In this document: positions 1 through 7,698 of the stretch, one piece after another
How the letters are laid out: each line of letters opens with the position of its first letter
How positions within the stretch are numbered: position 1 is the first letter of the stretch
Source: Virgibacillus sp. LDC-1
GTDB taxonomy: Bacteria > Bacillota > Bacilli > Bacillales > Amphibacillaceae
Length of the DNA stretch: 64,000 nucleotides
Assembly: GCF_030137545.1 (NCBI RefSeq)
Contig: NZ_JARUVL010000004.1
Coordinates: forward strand, 124,001 to 188,000
Direction of reading: 5' to 3'
The notes under the pieces: generated by a model
What the model saw: only the letters and a program-made list of their open reading frames with translations
What the model was told of the DNA's origin: nothing
Databases searched by the model: none
Position numbers and translations under genes: made by a program

Positions 1-1
1 A

Positions 2-277
2 CTCGGTACGTTTGGAAATATATCCGTCATGTCTAGCTTTTCCAATGTTGGTTTTGATGGGATAGCGGTTGCGCTTTTAGGTGCAAATACACCGTTAGGA
101 GTAGTGCTTGCCGCGTTCTTGTTTGGAACGTTGAAGCAGGGCGCCTTGGAAATGCCGACAGGTGCAGGTGTTCCGACGGAGCTGGTGGATATTATTATCG
201 CTTTAATCATTTTCTTTGTAGCATCAAGCTATATTATTCGATGGGCTTTACTTCGCTTTACGAAGGAGGGGAAATAA
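2..277 (+). CDS. ABC transporter permease, nucleoside type (C-terminal part; start outside window)
   Basis: The reading frame is already open at base 2 (L-G-T-F-G-N-I-S-V before the first Met at base 29), so this is the 3' end of a longer gene that begins before the window. The visible 91 residues have two hydrophobic segments (about residues 20-45 and 60-82), a PTGAGVP loop between them and a short basic tail, as in the branched-chain/nucleoside permease family (YufP/NupP type). It abuts the next permease gene with no gap, so the two should be co-translated and form the heteromeric channel of one importer. The substrate is probably a purine nucleoside, by family only. Confidence 0.8.
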   Translation, partial: LGTFGNISVMSSFSNVGFDGIAVALLGANTPLGVVLAAFLFGTLKQGALEMPTGAGVPTELVDIIIALIIFFVASSYIIRWALLRFTKEGK

Positions 278-1231
278 ATGATTGATATTTTACAATCCAT
301 TATCCCGACAGCGCTATTCTTTTCAGCCCCGTTAATATTCACAGCATTAGGTGGCGTATTTAGTGAACGATCAGGTGTTGTTAACATCGGACTAGAAGGA
401 TTAATGGTCATGGGAGCTTTTGTAGGGATTGTATTTAACCTTACATTTGCTGATGTGTTCGGTACATGGACACCGTGGATAGCAATAATTGTTGCAACGA
501 TTATTGGCGCGTTGTTCTCTATTATTCATGCTGTTGCATCGGTTTCATTTCGTGCTGACCAGGTTGTAAGTGGAGTTGCTATTAACTTCTTAGCACTTGG
601 AATTGGTGTGTTTTTAACAAAGCAATGGTACGGAAAAGGACAAACAGATATGGTTTCGCAACCATTTTTCACAACAGATATTCCGTTCCTATCAGAAATC
701 CCGATTATCGGTCCAATGTTCTTCAAGGGGATTTATTTAACCTCTTATTTAGCGATTTTCGTCGCGTTAATCGCTTGGTATGTTTTATATAAGACGCCAT
801 TCGGTTTAAGACTACGTGCAGTTGGAGAACATCCGATGGCTGCGGATACAAACGGAATTAATGTTTATAAAATGCGTTATATAGCCGTTATCCTTTCTGG
901 AGCATTAGGCGGTCTTGGAGGATCTGTATTTGCTTTAACGATTGCTTCTAACTTTTCGCATTCAACCATTGTTGGGCAAGGGTTTATGTCCCTAGCAGCG
1001 GTCATCTTTGGTAAGTGGCATCCGCTTGGAGCAATGGGAGCAGCGTTATTCTTTGGCTTTGCACAAAGCTTAAGTGTTGTAAGCTCAGGTATTCCATTAT
1101 TACAGGATGTGCCACAAATCTTCTTGTTAATTGCACCATATGTGTTAACAATTCTAGCTTTGGCAGGTTTGATTGGCCGTGCAGATGCACCAAAAGCAAA
1201 TGGACTTCCATATATTAAAGGAAGCAGATAA
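278..1231 (+). CDS. ABC transporter permease, nucleoside type (YufQ/NupQ-like)
   Basis: A 317-residue integral membrane protein with about eight to nine hydrophobic segments. The motif SGVVNIGLEG at residues 32-41 is typical of permeases in the BPD_transp_2 family (YufQ/NupQ, BMP-family importers). The ATG follows the preceding permease stop directly, and the preceding gene's end (GGAGGGG) supplies the ribosome-binding site. With the upstream partner it would form the membrane channel of a nucleoside importer. The matching ATPase and binding lipoprotein should lie upstream of the window. In B. subtilis this slot next to ymfF holds other genes, so the importer is a lineage difference. Substrate specificity cannot be read from the sequence. 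Confidence 0.88.
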   Translation: MIDILQSIIPTALFFSAPLIFTALGGVFSERSGVVNIGLEGLMVMGAFVGIVFNLTFADVFGTWTPWIAIIVATIIGALFSIIHAVASVSFRADQVVSGVAINFLALGIGVFLTKQWYGKGQTDMVSQPFFTTDIPFLSEIPIIGPMFFKGIYLTSYLAIFVALIAWYVLYKTPFGLRLRAVGEHPMAADTNGINVYKMRYIAVILSGALGGLGGSVFALTIASNFSHSTIVGQGFMSLAAVIFGKWHPLGAMGAALFFGFAQSLSVVSSGIPLLQDVPQIFLLIAPYVLTILALAGLIGRADAPKANGLPYIKGSR

Positions 1232-1249
1232 TAATAAAATGAATCGTAG

Positions 1250-1288
1250 AGCTTGGTTTCCCTTTAAAGAGGAACCAAGCTTTTTTCT
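1250..1288 (+). terminator. Intrinsic terminator after the ABC permease operon
   Basis: GCTTGGTTTCC pairs with GGAACCAAGC (one bulged base) around a short A/T loop, followed by TTTTTTCTTTTT. It lies 19 bases after the permease stop. Confidence 0.85.
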
Positions 1289-1475
1289 TTTTGTCTAGGG
1301 AGATTTATTCTGTATACGAATAGCAATGTCCTATTGTAGATGGTAAACTATGGATGAATGAATATTATCAAGCGGTTATTATTAACATATAGGTTATTGA
1401 TTATGTTTTATTTTTTCGAGCAAACTAAAGGTTAGCAATTAGTTATTAAAGACATTTTGTGAAGGTGGGAGCAAT

Positions 1476-2783
1476 ATGTTACAAATTCAAGAGCAAGTTA
1501 TTAAGGAAAATGGATATACCTTGCATTTAATTCCGAATGAAAAGTTTAAAACAATAAATATCGTTGCAAAAATGAAAGCACCTTTAGAAAGAGAAACGAT
1601 AACGAAACGTGCATTACTTCCATACGTATTACAGCAAGGAACGCGTAGATATCCAACGAGGTTACAGCTGCAAAGCGCATTAGATGATTTATATGGAGCG
1701 GTATTATCTTTAGACGGTGCAAAAAAGGGCGATTTTCACATTATTAGTTATCGTCTTGAAGTAGCGAATCAAAAATTTATTCAGCAGGAAACCGATATTG
1801 TAGAAAAAGCGATCAATCTGTTGTATGAAGTTATTTTTCAGCCCAACATGAAAGGCATCGGCTTTGAACCTACAGTGTTTGCACGTGAAAAAGAAACATT
1901 AAAAGAAAAAATAGCAGCAATTACAGATGATAAGCTTGCATATGCGAATATGCGTCTAATGGATGAAATGTGTGTTGATGAAGCGTATGGACTACATGTG
2001 CATGGGTATAAAGAAGATTTAGTGCAGTTGACACCTGAAAACACATATCATTACTATGAGCAGTTATTAATGGAAGATGATATGGATATTTATATTATGG
2101 GTGACTTTGATTCGAACAAAATGCAAGAATTCTTTCGTGCATCTTTTGTTAGAACGGATTCAGGAAATAATGAGTATGAGAAGTTGGAGAATACAAATAC
2201 GTCCCAAAATAGAGATTTGAACAGGGAACCACAAGAAGTAATTGAAAAACAACCCATTCAGCAGGCAAAGTTACATATAGGTTATCGTACAAATTGTACG
2301 TATCGTGATGAAACATATGCTGCTCTTCAGGTTTTTAATGGCATTTTTGGTGGCTTTCCAAGCTCGAAGCTATTTATTAATGTGCGTGAAAAGAATAGTC
2401 TTGCTTACTATGCTGCATCAAGAATTGAAAGCCATAAAGGGCTGTTAATTGTATTTAGCGGAATTACCTCTAAGGATTATAAGAAAGCAAGAGCAATTAT
2501 GGAGCAACAAATGACAGCAATGAAGGAAGGAAAATTTACCGAAGAAGATATGGAAGAAGCAAAAGAGCAGATCATGAATCAGTTGCTTGAAACAATGGAT
2601 CATCCTCAAGGAATGATGGAGCTTCTATACCAACAGGTTATCGCTAATCGATCACTTTCACCACATGAATTAATTGCACAAATTAAAGCAACGACGATCG
2701 AGCAAGTGATTCATGTTGCTTCTAATATTCAAGAGGATACGATTTACTTGTTAACTGGTGAGGAGGACGTGACGAATGCATAA
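1476..2783 (+). CDS. ymfF: M16-family peptidase-like protein YmfF (non-catalytic partner)
   Basis: A 435-residue pitrilysin/M16-fold protein. No HxxEH zinc motif is present in the N-terminal half, while the C-terminal half keeps the R/Y substrate-binding signature of M16 proteins (REKNSLAYYA, about residues 303-312, preceded by a glycine-rich FGGFPSSKLF). This is the pattern of the inactive subunit of a two-subunit M16 protease, the active one being YmfH directly downstream. The start has a GGTGGGAG site seven bases upstream. The end overlaps ymfH by eight bases, implying translational coupling. The physiological substrate is unknown; a role in peptide processing is inferred from the family. 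Confidence 0.9.
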   Translation: MLQIQEQVIKENGYTLHLIPNEKFKTINIVAKMKAPLERETITKRALLPYVLQQGTRRYPTRLQLQSALDDLYGAVLSLDGAKKGDFHIISYRLEVANQKFIQQETDIVEKAINLLYEVIFQPNMKGIGFEPTVFAREKETLKEKIAAITDDKLAYANMRLMDEMCVDEAYGLHVHGYKEDLVQLTPENTYHYYEQLLMEDDMDIYIMGDFDSNKMQEFFRASFVRTDSGNNEYEKLENTNTSQNRDLNREPQEVIEKQPIQQAKLHIGYRTNCTYRDETYAALQVFNGIFGGFPSSKLFINVREKNSLAYYAASRIESHKGLLIVFSGITSKDYKKARAIMEQQMTAMKEGKFTEEDMEEAKEQIMNQLLETMDHPQGMMELLYQQVIANRSLSPHELIAQIKATTIEQVIHVASNIQEDTIYLLTGEEDVTNA

Positions 2784-4059
2784 AAAGCATTATGATTATA
2801 TTAACGAAACCATTTATTCTGAAACACTGCCAAATGGACTAACCGTGTCGCTCATGCCGAAGGAAACGATGTCAAAAACATACAGTATATTTACAACAGA
2901 TTATGGCTCCATCGATCAAACCTTTACACCATTAGGGAGTGATGAAAAGGTAACAGTACCTGAAGGGGTTGCACATTTTCTCGAGCATAAGCTTTTTGAG
3001 AAAGAGGATCGAGATGTGTTTTCTGATTTCAGTAAACTCGGTGCTTCAGCAAATGCTTTTACTTCATTTACGAAAACTGCATATTTATTTTCTGCTACGA
3101 ATCATATTGAAGAAAATGTAACGATTCTTCTAGACTTTGTTCAAGAACCATATTTTTCTGAGGCATCTGTGGAAAAAGAAAAAGGAATTATAGCACAGGA
3201 GATTAATATGTATGATGACCAACCGGAATGGCAATCATTTATGGGGACAATTCGAGCGATGTTCCAAAATCATCCCGTTCTTATTGATATTGCAGGTACG
3301 GTTCCGTCGATTCAATCGATTACAAAGGATGACTTATATACGTGTTATCGCACCTTTTATCATCCAGAAAACATGTATTTGTTTGTTGCAGGTAATTTCA
3401 ATCCAGATAATATGATTGCACTTATTAAAGAAAATCAAGCAGCTAAAGAATTTGCTAGCTTAGAGGAGATTAAACGAGACTATCCAAGCGAATCCCGTAC
3501 TGTTGCAATGGAAGATTATACGATTCACATGCCAGTGTCAATTCCAAAATGTACAGTCGGAATTAAAGAATCCGTTGACACATTGCATGGAATTCCATTT
3601 TTAAAAAGAGATTTGTTACAGGAGATGATCGTTACACATTATTTTTCAAAGGGTGGCCCATTTTATCAAGCATTATATAATGAAAATCTAATTGACGAGA
3701 GCTTTTATGTAGAAACCAATTTAGACAAAAATTTTGGCTATACGTTAATCGGTGGAAATACACGAACGCCTGCGCAATTTGCAAATCGGGTCAAAGAATT
3801 ATTACTAAGTACACAGCAAGCTACATTGCTTACAGAAGATGTCGAACGAATGAAGAAGAAAAAGATCGGTCAAATGCTACGAGCGATGAATTCATTAGAG
3901 TTTATTGCAAATAAATATACGCATTATCAAATGGTCGGAGTTGATTTGTTTGATATTATTCCAGAAATACAAAAAATCACAGCAGAAGAAGTGAACGGCT
4001 TTTTAAATAATTGGATTGAAAAAGATCGCTTATCTGTTTGTACGATTGAATCGGAGTAG
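2776..4059 (+). CDS. ymfH: M16-family zinc peptidase YmfH
   Basis: A 427-residue M16 metallopeptidase. The inverted zinc motif HFLEH is at residues 67-71 (zinc ligands His67 and His71, catalytic Glu70). The third ligand is probably Glu142 in GIIAQE, about 70 residues on, as the family requires. No signal peptide or membrane segment is seen, so it should be cytosolic. It overlaps ymfF and ends six bases before ymfI, so ymfF-ymfH-ymfI form one tight operon as in B. subtilis. The likely complex is YmfF/YmfH with the active site here and the substrate-gripping R/Y motif in YmfF. The substrate is not known from sequence. Confidence 0.92.
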   Translation: MHKKHYDYINETIYSETLPNGLTVSLMPKETMSKTYSIFTTDYGSIDQTFTPLGSDEKVTVPEGVAHFLEHKLFEKEDRDVFSDFSKLGASANAFTSFTKTAYLFSATNHIEENVTILLDFVQEPYFSEASVEKEKGIIAQEINMYDDQPEWQSFMGTIRAMFQNHPVLIDIAGTVPSIQSITKDDLYTCYRTFYHPENMYLFVAGNFNPDNMIALIKENQAAKEFASLEEIKRDYPSESRTVAMEDYTIHMPVSIPKCTVGIKESVDTLHGIPFLKRDLLQEMIVTHYFSKGGPFYQALYNENLIDESFYVETNLDKNFGYTLIGGNTRTPAQFANRVKELLLSTQQATLLTEDVERMKKKKIGQMLRAMNSLEFIANKYTHYQMVGVDLFDIIPEIQKITAEEVNGFLNNWIEKDRLSVCTIESE

Positions 4060-4064
4060 CTAAA

Positions 4065-4784
4065 ATGGTGGGGAAAAATGTATTAATAATTGGTGCTAGT
4101 GGTGATATAGGTAGTGCAATTGCGTTGAAGCTTGTTGAAGAAGGCTATCAGCTCTTATTGCATTACAACCATAATTTAACAAGAATAAATGAAATAATGG
4201 ATAAGGTTGATAAGGAAACGATCCTTGCAACATATCAAGCGGATCTATCTTTAGACAAGGATGTCACAAAACTGCTTATGAATGTAGCGTATCCGGTAGA
4301 CTGTATTGTTTTCGCTAGTGGAATCGCACATTATGGATTGTTTCAAGATACTACAGAAAAAGAAATGGAAAAAATGTTGTCTATTCACGTGAAAGCCCCT
4401 TGGTTAATTGTTCAGCATTTTTTACCTGAGATGATCCGCCGTAAAACAGGAAAAATCATGCTGATTACCTCTATTTGGGGTGAGGTTGGAGCGAGTAATG
4501 AAGTGCTTTATTCAACTGTTAAAGGTGCTCAAAATAGTTTTGTAAAAGCGTTAGCAAAAGAGGTTGGACCAAGCGGGATATTGGTCAATGCGATTAGTCC
4601 AGGGTTTATTGCTACAAAAATGAACAGCCAGCTGTCTGTCGAAGAAACGAATACTATAATCGACGAAATTCCATTAACGCGCGCAGGAACCCCGAAGGAT
4701 GTTGCGGAAGTTGCTTGTTTTTTGCTTAGTGATGCTTCAAGTTATATCCATGGAGAAATAATTCGGCTAAATGGTGGATGGTAG
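4065..4784 (+). CDS. ymfI: Short-chain reductase YmfI, EF-P modification
   Basis: A 239-residue short-chain dehydrogenase/reductase. The cofactor-binding GASGDIG is at residues 10-16, the catalytic Ser lies in LITSIWG near residue 133, and Tyr149-x-x-x-Lys153 (YSTVK) is intact. In B. subtilis YmfI is the NADPH-dependent reductase that completes the 5-aminopentanol modification of elongation factor P; assignment here rests on synteny and fold. The start is five bases after ymfH, with GGAG eight bases upstream. The window also carries ynbB, another gene linked genetically to EF-P modification. A generic FabG-like role is the alternative, made less likely by the gene context. Confidence 0.87.
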   Translation: MVGKNVLIIGASGDIGSAIALKLVEEGYQLLLHYNHNLTRINEIMDKVDKETILATYQADLSLDKDVTKLLMNVAYPVDCIVFASGIAHYGLFQDTTEKEMEKMLSIHVKAPWLIVQHFLPEMIRRKTGKIMLITSIWGEVGASNEVLYSTVKGAQNSFVKALAKEVGPSGILVNAISPGFIATKMNSQLSVEETNTIIDEIPLTRAGTPKDVAEVACFLLSDASSYIHGEIIRLNGGW

Positions 4785-4799
4785 TGTTGTGTTAATATT

Positions 4800-4886
4800 A
4801 TTTTTACATTTCAAGACATCTCCTTCAAGTAACGATGCATAAACACGTTAAAAATTCAAATACTAAACATGTAAAAATTGAAGGAG
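4800..4886 (+). promoter_or_regulatory. Candidate pseudoknot or switch leader covering the ymfJ ribosome-binding site
   Basis: Two perfect complementarities are seen. Bases 4800-4809 (ATTTTTACAT) pair with 4869-4878 (ATGTAAAAAT), and 4820-4828 (CTCCTTCAA) pair with 4878-4886 (TTGAAGGAG). The second pairing buries the AAGGAGG of ymfJ. Because the two 5' arms occur in the same order as the two 3' arms, the helices cross: they can coexist only as an H-type pseudoknot, or else exclude each other. Function is inference. Confidence 0.4.
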
Positions 4887-4894
4887 GAATGGAT

Positions 4895-5143
4895 ATGTCG
4901 ATTCTGGAAAATTTCGAAACGTGGAAGGACTTTTTATCTAATCGATTAGAGCAAGCTCAAAATCAAGGCATGTCACAGCAAACAATAACCAATGTTGCAT
5001 ATGAAATTGGTGATTATTTAGCGCAAAGTGTAGATGCCAAAAATGAAGAGCAAGCTGTTTTAAGAGAATTATGGAATGCTGCTTCTGAGGAAGAACAGCA
5101 TGCAATTGCGAGCGCTATGGTAAAACTTGTCCAAAACAAATAA
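4895..5143 (+). CDS. ymfJ: DUF3243 protein YmfJ
   Basis: An 82-residue acidic, helical cytosolic protein of the DUF3243 family (YmfJ), in its usual place between ymfI and ymfK. Upstream in-frame ATGs exist at 4835 and 4889, but AAGGAGG at 4881-4887 is seven bases before the ATG at 4895, giving a product of the family's usual length (about 85). No function is established for the family. It is followed by a terminator, and its ribosome-binding site lies in a leader with extensive self-complementarity, so its translation may be controlled separately from the genes upstream. Confidence 0.88.
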   Translation: MSILENFETWKDFLSNRLEQAQNQGMSQQTITNVAYEIGDYLAQSVDAKNEEQAVLRELWNAASEEEQHAIASAMVKLVQNK

Positions 5144-5154
5144 GCAGATGTCAA

Positions 5155-5185
5155 AGAAGCTGTATTTATATACGGCTTCTTTTAC
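5155..5185 (+). terminator. Intrinsic terminator after ymfJ
   Basis: GAAGCTGTAT pairs with ATACGGCTTC (one G-U pair), followed by TTTTAC. It ends the transcript from the ymfF side. Confidence 0.75.
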
Positions 5186-5320
5186 TTAAAATTAAATTAT
5201 TTTACATTTATCCTATAATCTGCTTTAAACTTATGTAAAAATCATTTATTATATAGATATAATTGCAATTACTGTGCTGATTAGGTAACATTAAATGAGC
5301 AAATATTATGAGGGATATAC

Positions 5321-6115
5321 ATGGAGAAGCGTACCGAATGGTATCTTGAATATGAAATTCAAATAAATCGACCAGGCTTGTTAGGGGATATTTCCTCATT
5401 ATTAGGAATGCTCTCAATTAACATTATTACAATTAATGGGGTAGAGAATGCAAGAAGAGGGATGCTACTTCTATGTTGGAAAGATGAACAAATTCAAAGA
5501 CTCAAATCGATTCTGCAAACAATGGATACAATCCAAATTACAAAGCTACGTAAGCCAAAGCTTCGAGACAAGCTCGCTGTTCGACATGGGAGATATATCC
5601 ATAGGGATAGTGATGATCAGAAAACCGTTCGTTTTGTACGAGATGAATTAGGGTTATTAGTAGATTTTATGGCAGAGCTTTATAAAAAAGAAGGACATAA
5701 ACTTATTGGGATAAGAGGGATGCCTCGCGTCGGAAAAACAGAATCAGTAGTTGCTGCAAGTGTCTGTGCCAATAAACGATGGATTTTTGTCTCCAGCACA
5801 CTACTTAAGCAAACGATTCGAGACCAATTGATTAAGGGTGAATATAGCCCTGATAATATTTATATTATTGACGGAATCGTATCAAAACAACGGGCAAATG
5901 AAAAGCATTGGCAACTGATTAGGGAGATTATGCAGCTTCCTGCGATAAAGGTTGTGGAACATCCAGATATTTTTGTGCAGGCAACAGAGTATACGATGGA
6001 TGATTTTGATTACATAATTGAATTACGAAGCCATCTAGAAGAAGAAATTACGTATCAAGAAGTAGATGGCACACAATTTAAGCAAGGAAATGGGCTTTCA
6101 ATGTTTGATTTTTAA
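5321..6115 (+). CDS. ymfK: DUF3388 protein YmfK, ACT-like N-terminus with P-loop motif
   Basis: A 264-residue soluble protein of the DUF3388 family (YmfK), placed as in B. subtilis before the rodZ homologue. Residues 1-70 read like a small ligand-binding ACT domain (EIQINRPGLLGDISSLLG, then a beta-alpha-beta pattern). A Walker A-like segment GMPRVGKT follows at about residues 139-146, then a region that could hold the rest of a nucleotide-binding core (IYIIDGIVS near residue 185). GAGGGA lies eight bases before the ATG. No function is established. The combination suggests a nucleotide-dependent sensor, but that is inference from motifs alone. Confidence 0.82.
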   Translation: MEKRTEWYLEYEIQINRPGLLGDISSLLGMLSINIITINGVENARRGMLLLCWKDEQIQRLKSILQTMDTIQITKLRKPKLRDKLAVRHGRYIHRDSDDQKTVRFVRDELGLLVDFMAELYKKEGHKLIGIRGMPRVGKTESVVAASVCANKRWIFVSSTLLKQTIRDQLIKGEYSPDNIYIIDGIVSKQRANEKHWQLIREIMQLPAIKVVEHPDIFVQATEYTMDDFDYIIELRSHLEEEITYQEVDGTQFKQGNGLSMFDF

Positions 6116-6132
6116 ATTGGATGGTGTTATTT

Positions 6133-7044
6133 ATGGGAATAGGAGCAAGATTAAAGGAAGCCAGGGAACAAAAAGACATTTCACTGGATAGCTTGCAAGA
6201 AACGACAAAAATTCAAAAAAGATATTTAGTGGCAATTGAAGAAGAGAATTTTCGTATTTTGCCTGGGAAATTTTATGCACGTGCGTTCATAAAGGAATAC
6301 GCTGCTGCTGTTGGTTTAAACGCACAAGAGCTAATGGATGAATATAAAGATGATATTCCATCACCAGAAGAGGATCGTGATACGGAGTACACACATATTC
6401 AACGTTCTCGCAAGGATCATCGTCCAACAAAAAGTAATGCAATCTTTTCCCTTATTCCTACGATTATCGTTGTTGTTTTAATTATCGGCATTGTTTTTGC
6501 TGCCTGGTTTTTCGTTCAGAAGGCCGTAGGAAGCGATGGAGGCGAGCCGATAGAAAAGGATAATGGAAATGATGAAGTATATAGACAAGAAGATACCTCC
6601 GCTAATGATCAAACGGAAAATACTGACGAAGCGGATTCCGAAACCGAATCAAGTGATTCAACTGAGTCAAACGATCAATCTACGGACACATCTGAAGAAA
6701 CTTCAGAGTTGACTTTAGTGGAAGAAGGGACAGGAAGTGTTCCGGAATCAACGTTTGAATTGCGCAACCCCGGGGAAAAAGTCATCGTAACCTTAGAAGC
6801 AAGCGGGAATACATGGCTGGATGTAAATAATGGAGATGGAAAAGCATTCTATAGCAATAATTTCGCTTCAGATCAATCCCCGCTTGAGATCGATATAACC
6901 GGAGAAGAAAAGGTCTTCTTTAAGGTTGGAAGTGCGCCCGATTTAACAATTAAGATTAATGGCGTCGAACTAACGTATCCAGTAGATGTAAATGAAAATG
7001 TATTTCAAAAAATATGGGTGAATATTTTGAGTGAAAATGAATAA
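6133..7044 (+). CDS. rodZ: RodZ-type cytoskeletal/HTH membrane protein (YmfM)
   Basis: About 303 residues. The N-terminal helix-turn-helix of the RodZ type spans about residues 5-70 (LKEAREQKDISLDSLQETTK). One membrane segment lies at about 103-128, then a long acidic Ser/Thr/Glu/Asp-rich linker (130-200) and a C-terminal beta domain (DUF4115). In rod-shaped bacteria RodZ links MreB filaments to the elongation machinery, with the HTH domain inside and the C-terminus outside. I chose the ATG at 6133 because GGATGGTG precedes it at a good distance and it matches the family N-terminus. An ATG four codons upstream (6121) is possible. The acidic linker fits a salt-tolerant organism. Confidence 0.88.
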   Translation: MGIGARLKEAREQKDISLDSLQETTKIQKRYLVAIEEENFRILPGKFYARAFIKEYAAAVGLNAQELMDEYKDDIPSPEEDRDTEYTHIQRSRKDHRPTKSNAIFSLIPTIIVVVLIIGIVFAAWFFVQKAVGSDGGEPIEKDNGNDEVYRQEDTSANDQTENTDEADSETESSDSTESNDQSTDTSEETSELTLVEEGTGSVPESTFELRNPGEKVIVTLEASGNTWLDVNNGDGKAFYSNNFASDQSPLEIDITGEEKVFFKVGSAPDLTIKINGVELTYPVDVNENVFQKIWVNILSENE

Positions 7045-7047
7045 GTA

Positions 7048-7090
7048 TACAAAACCCTTCCTGATGGTAAATTGATGGAAGGGTTTTGTA
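7048..7090 (+). terminator. Perfect inverted repeat between rodZ and pgsA
   Basis: A 14-base perfect stem (TACAAAACCCTTCC with GGAAGGGTTTTGTA, loop of 15). The T-run lies inside the stem and no further T-tract follows, so it may be a leaky terminator, an attenuator or a processing site. pgsA starts 26 bases later. Confidence 0.5.
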
Positions 7091-7116
7091 CCTTATGACT
7101 TCAGGAGGAAAATAAG

Positions 7117-7698
7117 ATGAATATACCAAATAAAATTACTATATCAAGAATTATGCTTATCCCTATTTTTATTATTTTAATGAGTGTTCCATTTGATTGG
7201 GGAAAATGGGATATAGGAACGACGGAATTACCGATATCTTACTTTGTAGCTGCTTTAATATTCATCGTTGCTTCATTAACCGACTGGGTAGATGGATATT
7301 ATGCTAGAAAATATCAACTTGTAACAAATTTAGGTAAATTTTTAGATCCGTTAGCAGATAAACTTTTAGTATCAGCGGCATTTATTCTACTTGTTGAAAT
7401 TGGAATGGCACCTGCGTGGGTTGTTATTTTAATTATTAGTAGAGAATTTGCTGTGACAGGACTTCGGTTAGTAGCTGCAGGCGAAGGAATTGTACTAGCT
7501 GCAAGTAAACTAGGAAAACTAAAAACAGCAAGTCAAATGATCGCAATCGCTACATTGTTATTACAAAATTTCCCTTTTTCTTATCTCGGATTTCCTTTTG
7601 CACAGATCATGCTTTATATTGCATTGTTCTTTACCGTTCTTTCAGGCTATGATTATTTTGTGAAAAACTGGCATGTAATGAAGGATTCGAAAAAATGA
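7117..7698 (+). CDS. pgsA: CDP-diacylglycerol-glycerol-3-phosphate 3-phosphatidyltransferase
   Basis: A 193-residue membrane enzyme that makes phosphatidylglycerophosphate from CDP-diacylglycerol and glycerol-3-phosphate, the committed step to phosphatidylglycerol and cardiolipin. The CDP-alcohol phosphotransferase signature is complete (DGYYAR, then GKFLDPLADK, about residues 59-82). About four to five hydrophobic segments are seen. AGGAGG is seven bases before the ATG. Its last four bases overlap the start of cinA (ATGA), so the two are translationally coupled, the same order as in other Bacillaceae. Confidence 0.95.
   Translation: MNIPNKITISRIMLIPIFIILMSVPFDWGKWDIGTTELPISYFVAALIFIVASLTDWVDGYYARKYQLVTNLGKFLDPLADKLLVSAAFILLVEIGMAPAWVVILIISREFAVTGLRLVAAGEGIVLAASKLGKLKTASQMIAIATLLLQNFPFSYLGFPFAQIMLYIALFFTVLSGYDYFVKNWHVMKDSKK

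Noticed and set aside
1232-1475. Regulatory RNA between the ABC permease and ymfF
   Set aside because: Apart from the terminator only short A/T-rich repeats are seen; no riboswitch or T-box features.
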